From contig CAZQVN010000002.1 of assembly GCA_964596775.1 (NCBI GenBank), positions 124,001-188,000 on the forward strand: a DNA stretch of 64,000 nucleotides, given 5' to 3'. This DNA is from CAZQVN01 sp964596775 (lineage in GTDB: Bacteria > Eisenbacteria > RBG-16-71-46 > JABDJR01 > JAWXBZ01). How positions within the stretch are numbered: position 1 is the stretch's first letter; each line of letters begins with the position of its first letter. Both the position numbers and the translations under genes were made by a program. Below the pieces are notes generated by a model. It made no database searches. It was not told where the DNA came from and saw only the letters and a program-made list of their open reading frames with translations. Positions 52,432 through 60,343 of this stretch are shown here, one piece after another.

Positions 52432-53387
52432 CCGCGAAGCGCACGTTCACCGCGCTGTTTCCCGGCCAGGGTTCGCACTACGTCGGCATGGGGCGGTCCC
52501 TGTACGAGGCGCTTCCAACGGCCCGTGCCGTGATCGAACGCGCGGACGCGGCGCTCGGTTTCGAACTTTCGAAGATCATGTTCGAGGGCCCGCTCGAGGA
52601 ACTGGTTCAAACTCACAACGCCCAGCCGGCGATCCTCACCCACAGTCTTGCGGCCCTGGAGTGCCTGAAAGAGGGGGGATTCACGCCCGTCGCCGCGGCC
52701 GGTCATTCACTCGGTGAGTACACGGCCTATGCCGCCGCCGGCTCGCTGAGCGTGGAAGCCGCGGTCCGGCTGGTCCGACGGCGCGGTGAACTGATGCTGG
52801 AGGCCGGGCGCACGCGCCCCGGAACCATGGCCGCGATCCTTGGACTGTCGGAAACCGACGTGGCCCGGATCTGTCTCGAAGCCTCCTCGAACGGAGTCGT
52901 TGTTCCGGCAAACCTCAATTCGCCCGGGCAGATCGTGATCTCCGGCGAGGTCGACGGTGTCGGAAAGGCCATGGAACTCGCGCTGGCTTCCGGCGCCCGA
53001 AAGGCCGTCCCCCTTCCGGTCAGCGGAGCCTTTCACTCGCCGCTCATGGAACCGGCGGCATTCGGACTTCGCGATTTTCTGTCGGGGGTATCCGTTGATC
53101 GCGCCCGGATCCCCGTCGTTGCCAACGTATCGGGACGATCCGTTACCGAGCCCGACGACATCAGGGTATCCCTTGTCCGACAGCTGACCGGTGCCGTGCG
53201 GTGGGAGGATGTCATGCGGAATCTGGGTCGGGACCACGGGGCCGATTTCGTCGAAATCGGCCCCGGCAAGGTGCTCCGCGGCCTGGCCAGATCCATTGAA
53301 CGGGACTGGACCGTCGAGACCGTGGACGATTCAGACGGCGTGAGGGCCTTTCTTGAGGTCCTCTCCGGCCCGAAGGAGGACTCATGA
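52425..53387 (+). CDS. fabD: Malonyl-CoA-ACP transacylase
   Basis: Loads malonyl groups onto acyl carrier protein. 320 residues; LFPGQGSHYVGMG, catalytic Ser95 in GHSLGEYTAY, His204 in SGAFHSPLM, and NLNSPGQIVISG. GTG start 7 bases inside the end of fabH; its stop overlaps the fabG start. Confidence 0.96.
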   Translation: MVAAKRTFTALFPGQGSHYVGMGRSLYEALPTARAVIERADAALGFELSKIMFEGPLEELVQTHNAQPAILTHSLAALECLKEGGFTPVAAAGHSLGEYTAYAAAGSLSVEAAVRLVRRRGELMLEAGRTRPGTMAAILGLSETDVARICLEASSNGVVVPANLNSPGQIVISGEVDGVGKAMELALASGARKAVPLPVSGAFHSPLMEPAAFGLRDFLSGVSVDRARIPVVANVSGRSVTEPDDIRVSLVRQLTGAVRWEDVMRNLGRDHGADFVEIGPGKVLRGLARSIERDWTVETVDDSDGVRAFLEVLSGPKEDS

Positions 53388-54139
53388 TTCAGTCCGAAAT
53401 CCTGATGGGAAAGACGGCTCTCGTCACCGGGGCTTCACGCAGCATTGGCGAGGCCGTGGCAATGGACCTTGCCCGAATGGGAGCGGATGTCGTCGTAACT
53501 GATTCGGGGGGTGGACTTTCCGAGCGTGTGGCCGCCGAAATTCGTGCGATGGGGAGACGATCCAGAGCCCTCTCCTTTGACCTTGGAAACCAGGGTGAAG
53601 TCGAAACGGCTCTCGCGGAACTTGCGAAAGAGTTTGATGCCATCGATATCCTCGTCAATAATGCAGGCCTGACCCGGGACAACCTCCTCCTCAGGATGAA
53701 GGAAGAGGACTGGGACAGGGTTCTCGCCGTGAATCTCAAGGGGGCGTTTCTTCTGACCAGGGCGCTCTCGAGAGGCATGGTCAAGCGGCGTTTCGGGAGA
53801 ATCGTCAACATTTCCTCAATCGTCGGAGTCATGGGAAATGCCGGACAGGCCAACTACGCGGCCTCCAAGGCAGGATTGATCGGTTTCACAAGGTCGGTGG
53901 CCAGGGAACTCGCGGGCCGCAATATTCTCGTCAACGCGATAGCGCCCGGATTCATCCAGACGTCCATGACCGATGGACTGCCGGAAGCGGTCAAGGAGGG
54001 AATGCTCAAGAGCATTCCGCTGGCGCGTTTCGGAACGGTGCAGGAGGTGTCCAGGGTTGTAGCGTTTCTGGTATCACCGGACGCAGGCTACATAACCGGA
54101 CAGGTCCTGAATGTTGACGGGGGAATGGTCATGGCCTGA
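53384..54139 (+). CDS. fabG: 3-oxoacyl-ACP reductase
   Basis: Reduces 3-ketoacyl-ACP with NADPH. 251 residues of the short-chain dehydrogenase family: NNAGLTRDNLLLRM, NISSIVGVMGNAGQANYAASKAG with the Ser-Tyr-Lys catalytic set, and the C-terminal GQVLNVDGGMVM. The dinucleotide-binding motif reads TGASRSIG, with Ser20 in place of the middle Gly of TGxxxGxG, which is unusual. Coupled to fabD by ATGA overlap. Confidence 0.94.
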   Translation: MIQSEILMGKTALVTGASRSIGEAVAMDLARMGADVVVTDSGGGLSERVAAEIRAMGRRSRALSFDLGNQGEVETALAELAKEFDAIDILVNNAGLTRDNLLLRMKEEDWDRVLAVNLKGAFLLTRALSRGMVKRRFGRIVNISSIVGVMGNAGQANYAASKAGLIGFTRSVARELAGRNILVNAIAPGFIQTSMTDGLPEAVKEGMLKSIPLARFGTVQEVSRVVAFLVSPDAGYITGQVLNVDGGMVMA

Positions 54140-54198
54140 GGATTCTCGCCCGGGGGCGGAAAACGGTGTGGAGCTCCGGCGCACGCCGACGCAACGAT

Positions 54199-54227
54199 TT
54201 GATAACAGGGTTTTTATCGTACACAAT
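54199..54227 (+). promoter_or_regulatory. Promoter for acpP
   Basis: TTGATA (54199-54204), 17-base spacer, CACAAT (54222-54227); transcription would begin near 54234, just ahead of the ribosome-binding site AGAGGAGG. Confidence 0.5.
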
Positions 54228-54252
54228 GACAGGAATAGAGGAGGTTCGGCAC

Positions 54253-54489
54253 ATGGCTTTCAGTGAGGACAAGGTTAAGGAGATCATCGTCGAGCAGCTC
54301 GGAGTTTCCGCGGAGCAGGTCAAGGCGGAGGCGCGCTTCATCGACGACCTGGGTGCGGATTCTCTCGATACCGTCGAGTTGATCATGGCCCTGGAGGAGG
54401 AGTTCGGAGTTGAAATCCCGGACGAGGATGCGGAAAAGATGGTCACCGTGGGTGACGCGGTGAACTATCTCAAGGAACACGCGAAGTAA
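54253..54489 (+). CDS. acpP: Acyl carrier protein
   Basis: Carries growing acyl chains on 4'-phosphopantetheine. 78 acidic residues with the attachment Ser37 in DDLGADSLDTVELIMALEEE. The ATG at 54253 is chosen for its AGAGGAGG site; the frame stays open upstream but without such a signal. Confidence 0.97.
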   Translation: MAFSEDKVKEIIVEQLGVSAEQVKAEARFIDDLGADSLDTVELIMALEEEFGVEIPDEDAEKMVTVGDAVNYLKEHAK

Positions 54490-54551
54490 AACACGACGCC
54501 GCGATCCGCTCCTCGACGGACAAACCTGTCGAGGCGGATCGGGTCGTGTTT
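54489..54551 (+). terminator. Large hairpin between acpP and fabF
   Basis: Outer nine-base stem AAACACGAC/GTCGTGTTT (54489-54497 with 54543-54551), inner stems GATCCGC/GCGGATC and CTCGAC/GTCGAG. The right arm ends in TTT. Its position suggests partial termination that would give more acpP than fabF mRNA. Confidence 0.7.
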
Positions 54552-54591
54552 GATTGAAGCACTGAATCCCGAAACAAACAGGATCCTCAAG

Positions 54592-55833
54592 ATGACACAA
54601 AGAAGAGTCGCCGTGACCGGACTCGGCATTATTTCGCCCGTCGGCAATGATGTGCCGACCTTCTGGGCGAATCTGTGCGAAGGGCGCAGCGGCATCGGCA
54701 AGGTAACCCGGTTCGATGCCACGGACTTTCGGACGCGGATCGCCGGCGAAGTCAAGGATTTCGATCCGACCCAGTACATGGAAAAGAAGGAGGTCCGTCG
54801 CACGGATCTCTACGTTCAGTATGCCATCGCTGCCTCCCGCCAGGCCCTTACGGGCTCGGGGCTGGACATGGGCAAGGTGGACCTGAACCGATTCGGTGTC
54901 ATCATCGGGACCGGCATCGGCGGGATCGAAACGTTCGAGGAACAGACTGCGGTGATGCTCGAAAAGGGCCCGTCACGGGTCAGTCCGTTCTTCATTCCGA
55001 TGATGATCGCGAACATGGCCTCGGGCCAGGTTTCCATCATGTTCGGTCTCAAGGGGCCCAACACCACCACGGTGTCGGCCTGTGCCTCGGGAGCGCATGC
55101 CATCGGCGAGGCTTTCCAGGCCATTCGCTTCGGCCAGGCGGACTTCATGATGACCGGCGGGTCGGAGGCAACGATCACGCCGATGACCATGGCCGGATTC
55201 TGCGCAATGAAGGCCATGTCCACGCGGAACGACGATGCGGAACACGCCTCCCGCCCCTTCGAGCGGGATCGCGACGGTTTCGTCATGGGGGAAGGCGCCG
55301 GAATCGTCATTCTCGAGGAGATGGAACATGCCCGGAAACGCGGCGCGCCGATCCTCGCCGAGATGATCGGGTACGGAACGACCTCCGATGCATTCCATGT
55401 CACGGCTCCCGCTCCGAACGGGGAGGGTGCCGGACGAGCCATGGCAATGGCCCTTGCCGATGCGGGAGCTCGGATCGATGAGGTGGACTACATCAACGCG
55501 CACGGAACATCGACGGACCTGAACGACAAGCTGGAAACGGCGGCCGTGAAGACCGTCTTCGGAGATCATGCGAGAAAGCTCGTGCTCGCTTCAACGAAGT
55601 CCATGACCGGCCACCTGCTTGGCGCAGCCGGCGGTGTGGAAATGGTGGCAAGTGTTCTTGCCGCCTCGCGCGGGATTCTTCCGCCGACGATCAACTATGA
55701 GCACCCCGACCCGGAATGCGATCTTGACTGCGTGCCAAACGAAGCCCGCGAGGCCAGGGTCAGGGTCGCTTTGTCCAATTCCTTCGGCTTCGGCGGGCAC
55801 AACGTATCGCTGGCCATTCGCTCCCTGGGCTAG
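54592..55833 (+). CDS. fabF: 3-oxoacyl-ACP synthase II
   Basis: Elongating beta-ketoacyl-ACP synthase. 413 residues; Cys164 (VSACASGAHAIGE), His304 (NAHGTSTDLND) and His341 (SMTGHLLGAAGGVE) form the catalytic triad. The start is the ATG at 54592 after AGGA; a longer frame from 54550 overlaps the end of the hairpin. Confidence 0.97.
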   Translation: MTQRRVAVTGLGIISPVGNDVPTFWANLCEGRSGIGKVTRFDATDFRTRIAGEVKDFDPTQYMEKKEVRRTDLYVQYAIAASRQALTGSGLDMGKVDLNRFGVIIGTGIGGIETFEEQTAVMLEKGPSRVSPFFIPMMIANMASGQVSIMFGLKGPNTTTVSACASGAHAIGEAFQAIRFGQADFMMTGGSEATITPMTMAGFCAMKAMSTRNDDAEHASRPFERDRDGFVMGEGAGIVILEEMEHARKRGAPILAEMIGYGTTSDAFHVTAPAPNGEGAGRAMAMALADAGARIDEVDYINAHGTSTDLNDKLETAAVKTVFGDHARKLVLASTKSMTGHLLGAAGGVEMVASVLAASRGILPPTINYEHPDPECDLDCVPNEAREARVRVALSNSFGFGGHNVSLAIRSLG

Positions 55834-55881
55834 AGTTTCCATCCAGCTGCCCGGGAGGCCGGCCGACAGCGTCGTGAGAAC

Positions 55882-56640
55882 ATGCTTCTGGAACGCTGGT
55901 GGCGCCGCCTGTTCGGCAGGCCCAGGACATCGCCTGAAGAGAAAAGCGTCGAGAATCTCGTCGAGTTCGAACGCGAAGTCGGCGTGCAATTCAACGACCG
56001 GGCTCTGCTGCGCCAGGCACTCACCCATCGGTCCTATCTTGGCGCCAACGGTTCCGACCTCCGGACCTCCAACGAGAGAATGGAATTTCTCGGGGATTCG
56101 GTTCTTGAGCTGATCGTCAATGAATACCTGTATTCGCGTTATCGCGATCTGCAGGAAGGCGAACTGACCAAGATGAAGTCCCTGCTGGTCAGTCGCAACA
56201 TTCTGTCCACTCAGGCCCGCGAAATGGATCTCGGCCGCTACCTGCTTCTTTCCGAAGCCGAGGGCGATTCCGGAGGGCGTCACCGGGCATCCATCCTTGC
56301 GGATGCCTTCGAAGCCGTCGTCGGAGGCATCTACCTGGATCAGGGGTTGCCGGCCGCCCGGGAGTTTCTGGCGCGCAGGCTGTTGTTTCGAGCCGACCAT
56401 ATCCTGGGAAACCGGGAATTCACGAACTACAAGAGCCTGCTGCAGGAATACGTGCAGTCGGAGTTCAAGACCTACCCGCGTTACAGGATTTCCGCCCAGT
56501 CCGGACCGGACCACAAGAAGCAATTCACGGTCGACGTCAGCGTCAGGGGCAAAAAGCTCGGAGAAGGTTCGGGATCGAACAAGAAGAAGGCGGAGCAGGC
56601 CGCCGCAAAGAATGCCCTCGACGACCTGAATATCCTCTGA
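55882..56640 (+). CDS. rnc: Ribonuclease III
   Basis: Cleaves double-stranded RNA in rRNA and mRNA processing. 252 residues: catalytic domain with signature NERMEFLGDSVLEL and DAFEAVVGGIYLD, then a double-stranded RNA-binding domain (NYKSLLQEYVQ to KKKAEQAAAKNALDDL). The order fabF-rnc is common in bacteria. Confidence 0.96.
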   Translation: MLLERWWRRLFGRPRTSPEEKSVENLVEFEREVGVQFNDRALLRQALTHRSYLGANGSDLRTSNERMEFLGDSVLELIVNEYLYSRYRDLQEGELTKMKSLLVSRNILSTQAREMDLGRYLLLSEAEGDSGGRHRASILADAFEAVVGGIYLDQGLPAAREFLARRLLFRADHILGNREFTNYKSLLQEYVQSEFKTYPRYRISAQSGPDHKKQFTVDVSVRGKKLGEGSGSNKKKAEQAAAKNALDDLNIL

Positions 56641-56658
56641 TCACGGAAGCGCGAGATT

Positions 56659-56692
56659 GCGTCCGGATGACGGCGCGGTGACATCCGGACGC
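56659..56692. terminator. Bidirectional hairpin between convergent genes
   Basis: Perfect 11-base stem GCGTCCGGATG/CATCCGGACGC with a 12-base loop, between the ends of rnc and the convergent barrel gene. No T-run, but placement is right for termination in both directions. Confidence 0.65.
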
Positions 56693-56699
56693 CCGGAAT

Positions 56700-58100
56700 C
56701 TAGAACCTGAAAGTGGCCGTCCCGACAATGCGGTTGGTGGTCCACTTTTCGGAAATGTTTCCACCGCTGCGCTCGTACGTTCCGTGGATGTAGGCCAGAT
56801 CGAGCGTGACCGTTTCATCCACAAGAGTTCCCGCTCCGAGGGTGATGAACGAACGGTCCGTGGTGATGTCGGCATCGGGGTAGTCCCTGGTGAAAAAGGA
56901 TGCGTCATCCGTGGTGTTCGCATTGCCGTCGTCGGGGACGAATGTGAAGTCGATGTCGGCTGCCTGCAGGCGATAGGGAAGCGGCTGACTGGAAAATCCG
57001 ACCCGCAGGCGGGTCGGGTGGACCGGAAGCTGGTACTCGGCGCCGAGATGAACGTCGAGTGTTCCTCGATACGCGTTCTCCCGGTCCTTCTGGACGGTTC
57101 CTTCGAAGTCGATCTGCGTCCAGTCCGTCACCCGAAAGTCCGCAGCAAGCAGAAAATTGCGGGGAGTAATCGCCAGGGAAGCCAGCAGGCTGATCGGAAG
57201 AGTGATCACATCCTGGAAAAATGTGTTGGCGTTGTCGATCTTTTCCTGGTCCTCGAAGCGCGTCGAGGCGACTCCATTGAACTCGTAGCGCTGGGGGAGA
57301 TCCACGGTCAGGGCGACACGAACCCTGTCCGAAGCTCTGGCCAGGGCCCCGATCGAACCGGTAAAGCCCGTCAAGTCAGCGTCTCGGATTTCGCTGGAAA
57401 GAAACACTTCATCGGATCCCTCGACGTCAAACGGTCCTGAGCCCGATCCCCGCAGGCGCCCGATCTCGAAGTCCTGGAGGGTGTTGCCCTGGATGTAGGT
57501 CAGGCTGGCTCCCAGCGAAATGTGGGGAGAAACATCGCCGGCGAGTCCGGCGGTCCAGAAGTTCACCGAGCCGTTCTCGGTGAACGACTCGGTCTCGTGG
57601 ATGCCGAACTGCGATGAGTTCGCGCGCCTGAGGGAACCTTCGCGATAATAATCACTCTTGAGCGGGGCAACTCGCTGATAGGCCAGACCCATGACCAGGG
57701 ATCCACGATACGTTGGAAAGGGATAGGCGAGACTCAGATGGCTTACCTGCGTCGCACGGGATTTTGCTCCGCTGGACGTTGTTCCCGTGCCCGCAAATCC
57801 ATCGGTGGCCGTATCGAACGTTACTTCCCGGTCCTGGGAGTCGTGCACCAGTCCGCCGGATATCTCGATGCGCCTGATCTGTGCCAGTCCGGCCGGATTA
57901 TAGAAAAGACTGGATCCATCCTCGGCAACGGCTCCGTAGGCAAAACCCATCCCTGCGGAGCGGGCGCCGATCCCCATTCTTGAAACAAAGGGGAGTTCCG
58001 GAAGCACGACGCCCTCCTGGGCGGGTGCAGCCGCGGGCGTTACCGCCTGAAAGAATGCCGCGAGGGCGAGGAGCCCCGGGAAACACCTGTGACGCTGCAT
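56700..58100 (-). CDS. FadL/OmpP1-like outer-membrane protein
   Basis: A 466-residue barrel. The start is the ATG at 58100, preceded by CAGGAG; a longer frame has no support. Signal peptide ends PAQ near residue 28. MGIGARSAGMGFAYGAVAEDGSSLFYNPAGL is the FadL/PorV family N-terminal signature (shown here as its two halves GARSAGMGFA and FYNPAGL), and the chain ends in a Phe-terminal strand (VGTATFRF). FadL-type proteins let hydrophobic compounds across the outer membrane; the substrate here is unknown. It lies 60 bases downstream of a haem-motif lipoprotein gene. Confidence 0.8.
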   Translation of the reverse strand: MQRHRCFPGLLALAAFFQAVTPAAAPAQEGVVLPELPFVSRMGIGARSAGMGFAYGAVAEDGSSLFYNPAGLAQIRRIEISGGLVHDSQDREVTFDTATDGFAGTGTTSSGAKSRATQVSHLSLAYPFPTYRGSLVMGLAYQRVAPLKSDYYREGSLRRANSSQFGIHETESFTENGSVNFWTAGLAGDVSPHISLGASLTYIQGNTLQDFEIGRLRGSGSGPFDVEGSDEVFLSSEIRDADLTGFTGSIGALARASDRVRVALTVDLPQRYEFNGVASTRFEDQEKIDNANTFFQDVITLPISLLASLAITPRNFLLAADFRVTDWTQIDFEGTVQKDRENAYRGTLDVHLGAEYQLPVHPTRLRVGFSSQPLPYRLQAADIDFTFVPDDGNANTTDDASFFTRDYPDADITTDRSFITLGAGTLVDETVTLDLAYIHGTYERSGGNISEKWTTNRIVGTATFRF

Positions 58101-58160
58101 ACTGCTCCTGCCTCCAGCTTGATGGTGTATTTCAATTTCGTTTCGAGGGATGGGCACCGA

Positions 58161-58766
58161 TCAGCCGTCCTTGCCGGAACGACTCTTCTTCGTCGAGTCC
58201 TCTTTCTTCCCGCTGTCTTCATCAGGGTCTTTCTTGTCCTGGCTCTGCTGTTCGCTCCCCTTCTTCATTGTTCGTCCTGGCTGCTGACCGGGAGTGTCCG
58301 GTGTGCCGCCGGGTGGGTTCGAGGAGGACCCCGGTCCGGAGGGACCCGGTCCGGGAGATGTGTAGACAGGAGGAGGAGTCGGGGCCGTCGAGATTCCGCG
58401 GCCCCAGACATGGCGGACATCGTCGTTTCGATTCCCGGCGCCTCCGGAGTAGCTGCCGCCGCCACCGCCGCTGCCGCCCGAGTCGCCGTAGTACCAGAAC
58501 TGCCGGTACCACCAAGGGTAGGCATAGTACGGATAGTAATTGTCATTGTAGTAGTCGAACGCGGGAGCGTAGAGCGGGTCAATGGCCTGGGCAAAACCCT
58601 GGTCCTGGTGGCAGTCAAAGCAGTCCCGTCGTCGTTCCCCTCCGTCAGCGACCTCGGCTGTCGGTGGGTGCTTCAGAACGGTGTAGCATCCACCGAGCGC
58701 GGCCGCCGAAGCGATCAGCAGCACGCCGGCCAGCGTGCGCGTTCTGGGGTCGCTCCACACTCGCAT
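58161..58766 (-). CDS. Lipoprotein with CXXCH haem motif and Tyr/Trp-rich region
   Basis: A 201-residue lipoprotein not assigned to a family. Lipobox LGGC (Cys27), one c-type haem motif CFDCH (Cys49, Cys52, His53), then an aromatic stretch at about 68-92 dense in Tyr, Trp and Asn (PYYAYPWWYRQFWYYG), a Gly/Ser linker, a Pro/Gly-rich part, and a highly charged Lys/Asp/Ser tail. One haem, no other recognisable fold. Upstream of and co-directional with the FadL-like gene, so they may form one unit. Function unknown; an electron-relay or adhesive role is only a guess. Confidence 0.65.
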   Translation of the reverse strand: MRVWSDPRTRTLAGVLLIASAAALGGCYTVLKHPPTAEVADGGERRRDCFDCHQDQGFAQAIDPLYAPAFDYYNDNYYPYYAYPWWYRQFWYYGDSGGSGGGGGSYSGGAGNRNDDVRHVWGRGISTAPTPPPVYTSPGPGPSGPGSSSNPPGGTPDTPGQQPGRTMKKGSEQQSQDKKDPDEDSGKKEDSTKKSRSGKDG

Positions 58767-58972
58767 GGGAAGTCCCGCCTTTCCTGGGAAAAGGTGCTGA
58801 TAAGGGCGGAGCTGAACTCACACCGGAAGAAATCGGTTTCGGATAAGGAACATCCGATTTTCCTGCGGGTTCGGACTTATTCCAGCCCCGGTTGAATGGA
58901 TTCACGGCTTTTCTGCTCAGGCATGATTCAGTATAGTCGCGCGGCGTCGGTGCTTCGACGCGCGCTGCTACG
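58767..58972. other. Intergenic region between divergent genes
   Basis: No gene seen. AT-richer than the surroundings around 58840-58960, with a lone TATAGT at 58932-58937 but no clear -35 partner. Probably holds the promoter of the minus-strand lipoprotein, which I could not pinpoint. Confidence 0.3.
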
Positions 58973-59001
58973 TTGTAAAACCTTGCCGTTGAGTCTATTA
59001 T
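58973..59001 (+). promoter_or_regulatory. Promoter upstream of ECF sigma operon
   Basis: TTGTAA (58973-58978), 17-base spacer, TATTAT (58996-59001): a housekeeping-type promoter. A leader of about 137 bases follows, with a perfect hairpin CCGGGACA/TGTCCCGG at 59017-59043. Confidence 0.55.
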
Positions 59002-59144
59002 GCTGGATAGATCGCTCCGGGACAACCCACAACCGTGTCCCGGCGCCGCTGCGCCGCGTCGGGTGGTTCGCTGGATACGAGGGAACCACCGCGACTGGAA
59101 CTTGGGGAAAGAACATGTGTTTACGCTTGGGAGGATGACCAGAG

Positions 59145-59765
59145 GTGGCGTCGGTGCCTGAAAAGACCCCAGGGGTCAAATTCGATCAGGTGTCCGATGA
59201 GGACCTGATGGACCATTGCGTCGACGGCTCCGAGCCCGCATTCAAGGAGTTGGTCAGACGTTACAAGACGAGGATAATCAACCTCGTCTACCGGTTCATC
59301 CGGGATCACCAGCGAGCCGAGGATCTGGCGCAGGAAGTCTTCGTCAGGGTCTTTCTGCATCGCGAGAGGTATCGGAAGAGCGGCAAGTTTTCAACCTGGA
59401 TATTCACGATTGCCGTGAACCTTGCGAAGAATGAGATCAGAAGGAAAGCGAGGCTCAGAAACGTGCTGAGCCTGGAAGGACTTCAGGAAATTGCGGGCTC
59501 ATCCGGTTTTTTCCTGAAGGATAACAAGCCCGGAACGGACCGTCGCCTCGAGCGCGATCAACTTGGCGGGCTTGTGACCAAGGCCATCGAGAAGCTGCCC
59601 GAAAGATACCGGATGGCCCTGATTCTGCGCGATATCGAAGGCCTGTCCTATGAGGAGATCGGCGACATTCTGCAGATTCCCGGGGGAACCGTGCGTTCCA
59701 GGATCAACCGGGCCAGGCTCATGCTGAAGGAAAAGTTGAAACCCCATGTGAGGACAGGTGCATGA
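59145..59765 (+). CDS. ECF-family RNA polymerase sigma factor
   Basis: A 206-residue extracytoplasmic-function sigma factor. Region 2: FKELVRRYKTRIINLVYRF and RAEDLAQEVFVRVF, STWIFTIAVNLAKN; region 4: LPERYRMALILRDIEGLSYE, EIGDILQIPGGTVRSRI. It overlaps its anti-sigma factor gene in an ATGA. GTG start with GGGAGG upstream. It presumably directs an envelope-stress or similar regulon. Confidence 0.94.
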   Translation: MASVPEKTPGVKFDQVSDEDLMDHCVDGSEPAFKELVRRYKTRIINLVYRFIRDHQRAEDLAQEVFVRVFLHRERYRKSGKFSTWIFTIAVNLAKNEIRRKARLRNVLSLEGLQEIAGSSGFFLKDNKPGTDRRLERDQLGGLVTKAIEKLPERYRMALILRDIEGLSYEEIGDILQIPGGTVRSRINRARLMLKEKLKPHVRTGA

Positions 59766-60340
59766 TGAATTGCAACAATGTGCAGGACATCTTTTCGCTC
59801 ATTCTCGAGGAAGAGGCCAGCGCGCGCGAGTTTTCCGACTTCAATAATCACCTTGCCGACTGCCCCGGGTGCCGCAGTGAATTCGAGGTTTTCAAGGTCA
59901 CCAGTGACCTGGTCCGGACGATTTCTCCGATCGACCCGACCCCGGGATTCGAAGACCGTGTCCTGGCACGGATCCGGGCGGCCGGTTCAGCTCCGGCGCC
60001 TCTTGAGTTTCCGGTGGAGCGGAGCGATGAGCGCCTTTCGGGAGGATGGTTTCCACGGCTGGGTCTTGCGGCGGCGGCGGCGGTTCTCGTGGCAGTATCC
60101 TTCCTTGCGCTGCAGGGAACGAATCAGGGGCCTGGTTCCCAGATGGCCGTCCGTGAGGACCGGAGCGTGGTTACTCTGAAGGATCGGCTTCCCGATCTGC
60201 CTGACGAGGTCGTTGACGCCCTGAACGAGGAAAGCTTTGTCCTCGACAGGATGGTCGTCCGTCCCGGTTCCGGCGAGGGGAATGCCCGGGTCGTGGCTCC
60301 GGTCGGTTATGAGAATGGTCCCGTTTACGTGGCGTTCTAG
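59762..60340 (+). CDS. Zinc-finger anti-sigma factor
   Basis: A 192-residue single-pass membrane protein: cytoplasmic ZAS-type domain with HLADCPGC (the HX3CX2C motif; first ligand His in the same helix), one membrane helix (about 105-122, LGLAAAAAVLVAVSFLAL) and a periplasmic part of about 70 residues. It should hold the upstream sigma factor inactive until a signal arrives. The start at 59762 overlaps the sigma gene stop. Confidence 0.88.
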   Translation: MMNCNNVQDIFSLILEEEASAREFSDFNNHLADCPGCRSEFEVFKVTSDLVRTISPIDPTPGFEDRVLARIRAAGSAPAPLEFPVERSDERLSGGWFPRLGLAAAAAVLVAVSFLALQGTNQGPGSQMAVREDRSVVTLKDRLPDLPDEVVDALNEESFVLDRMVVRPGSGEGNARVVAPVGYENGPVYVAF

Positions 60341-60343
60341 CAT

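Noticed and set aside
59082..59103. GGAACC and GGAACTT as an ECF -35 element for autoregulation of the sigma operon
   Set aside because: The motif fits ECF -35 elements, but no matching -10 (such as CGTC or TCTNA) was found 15-17 bases downstream.
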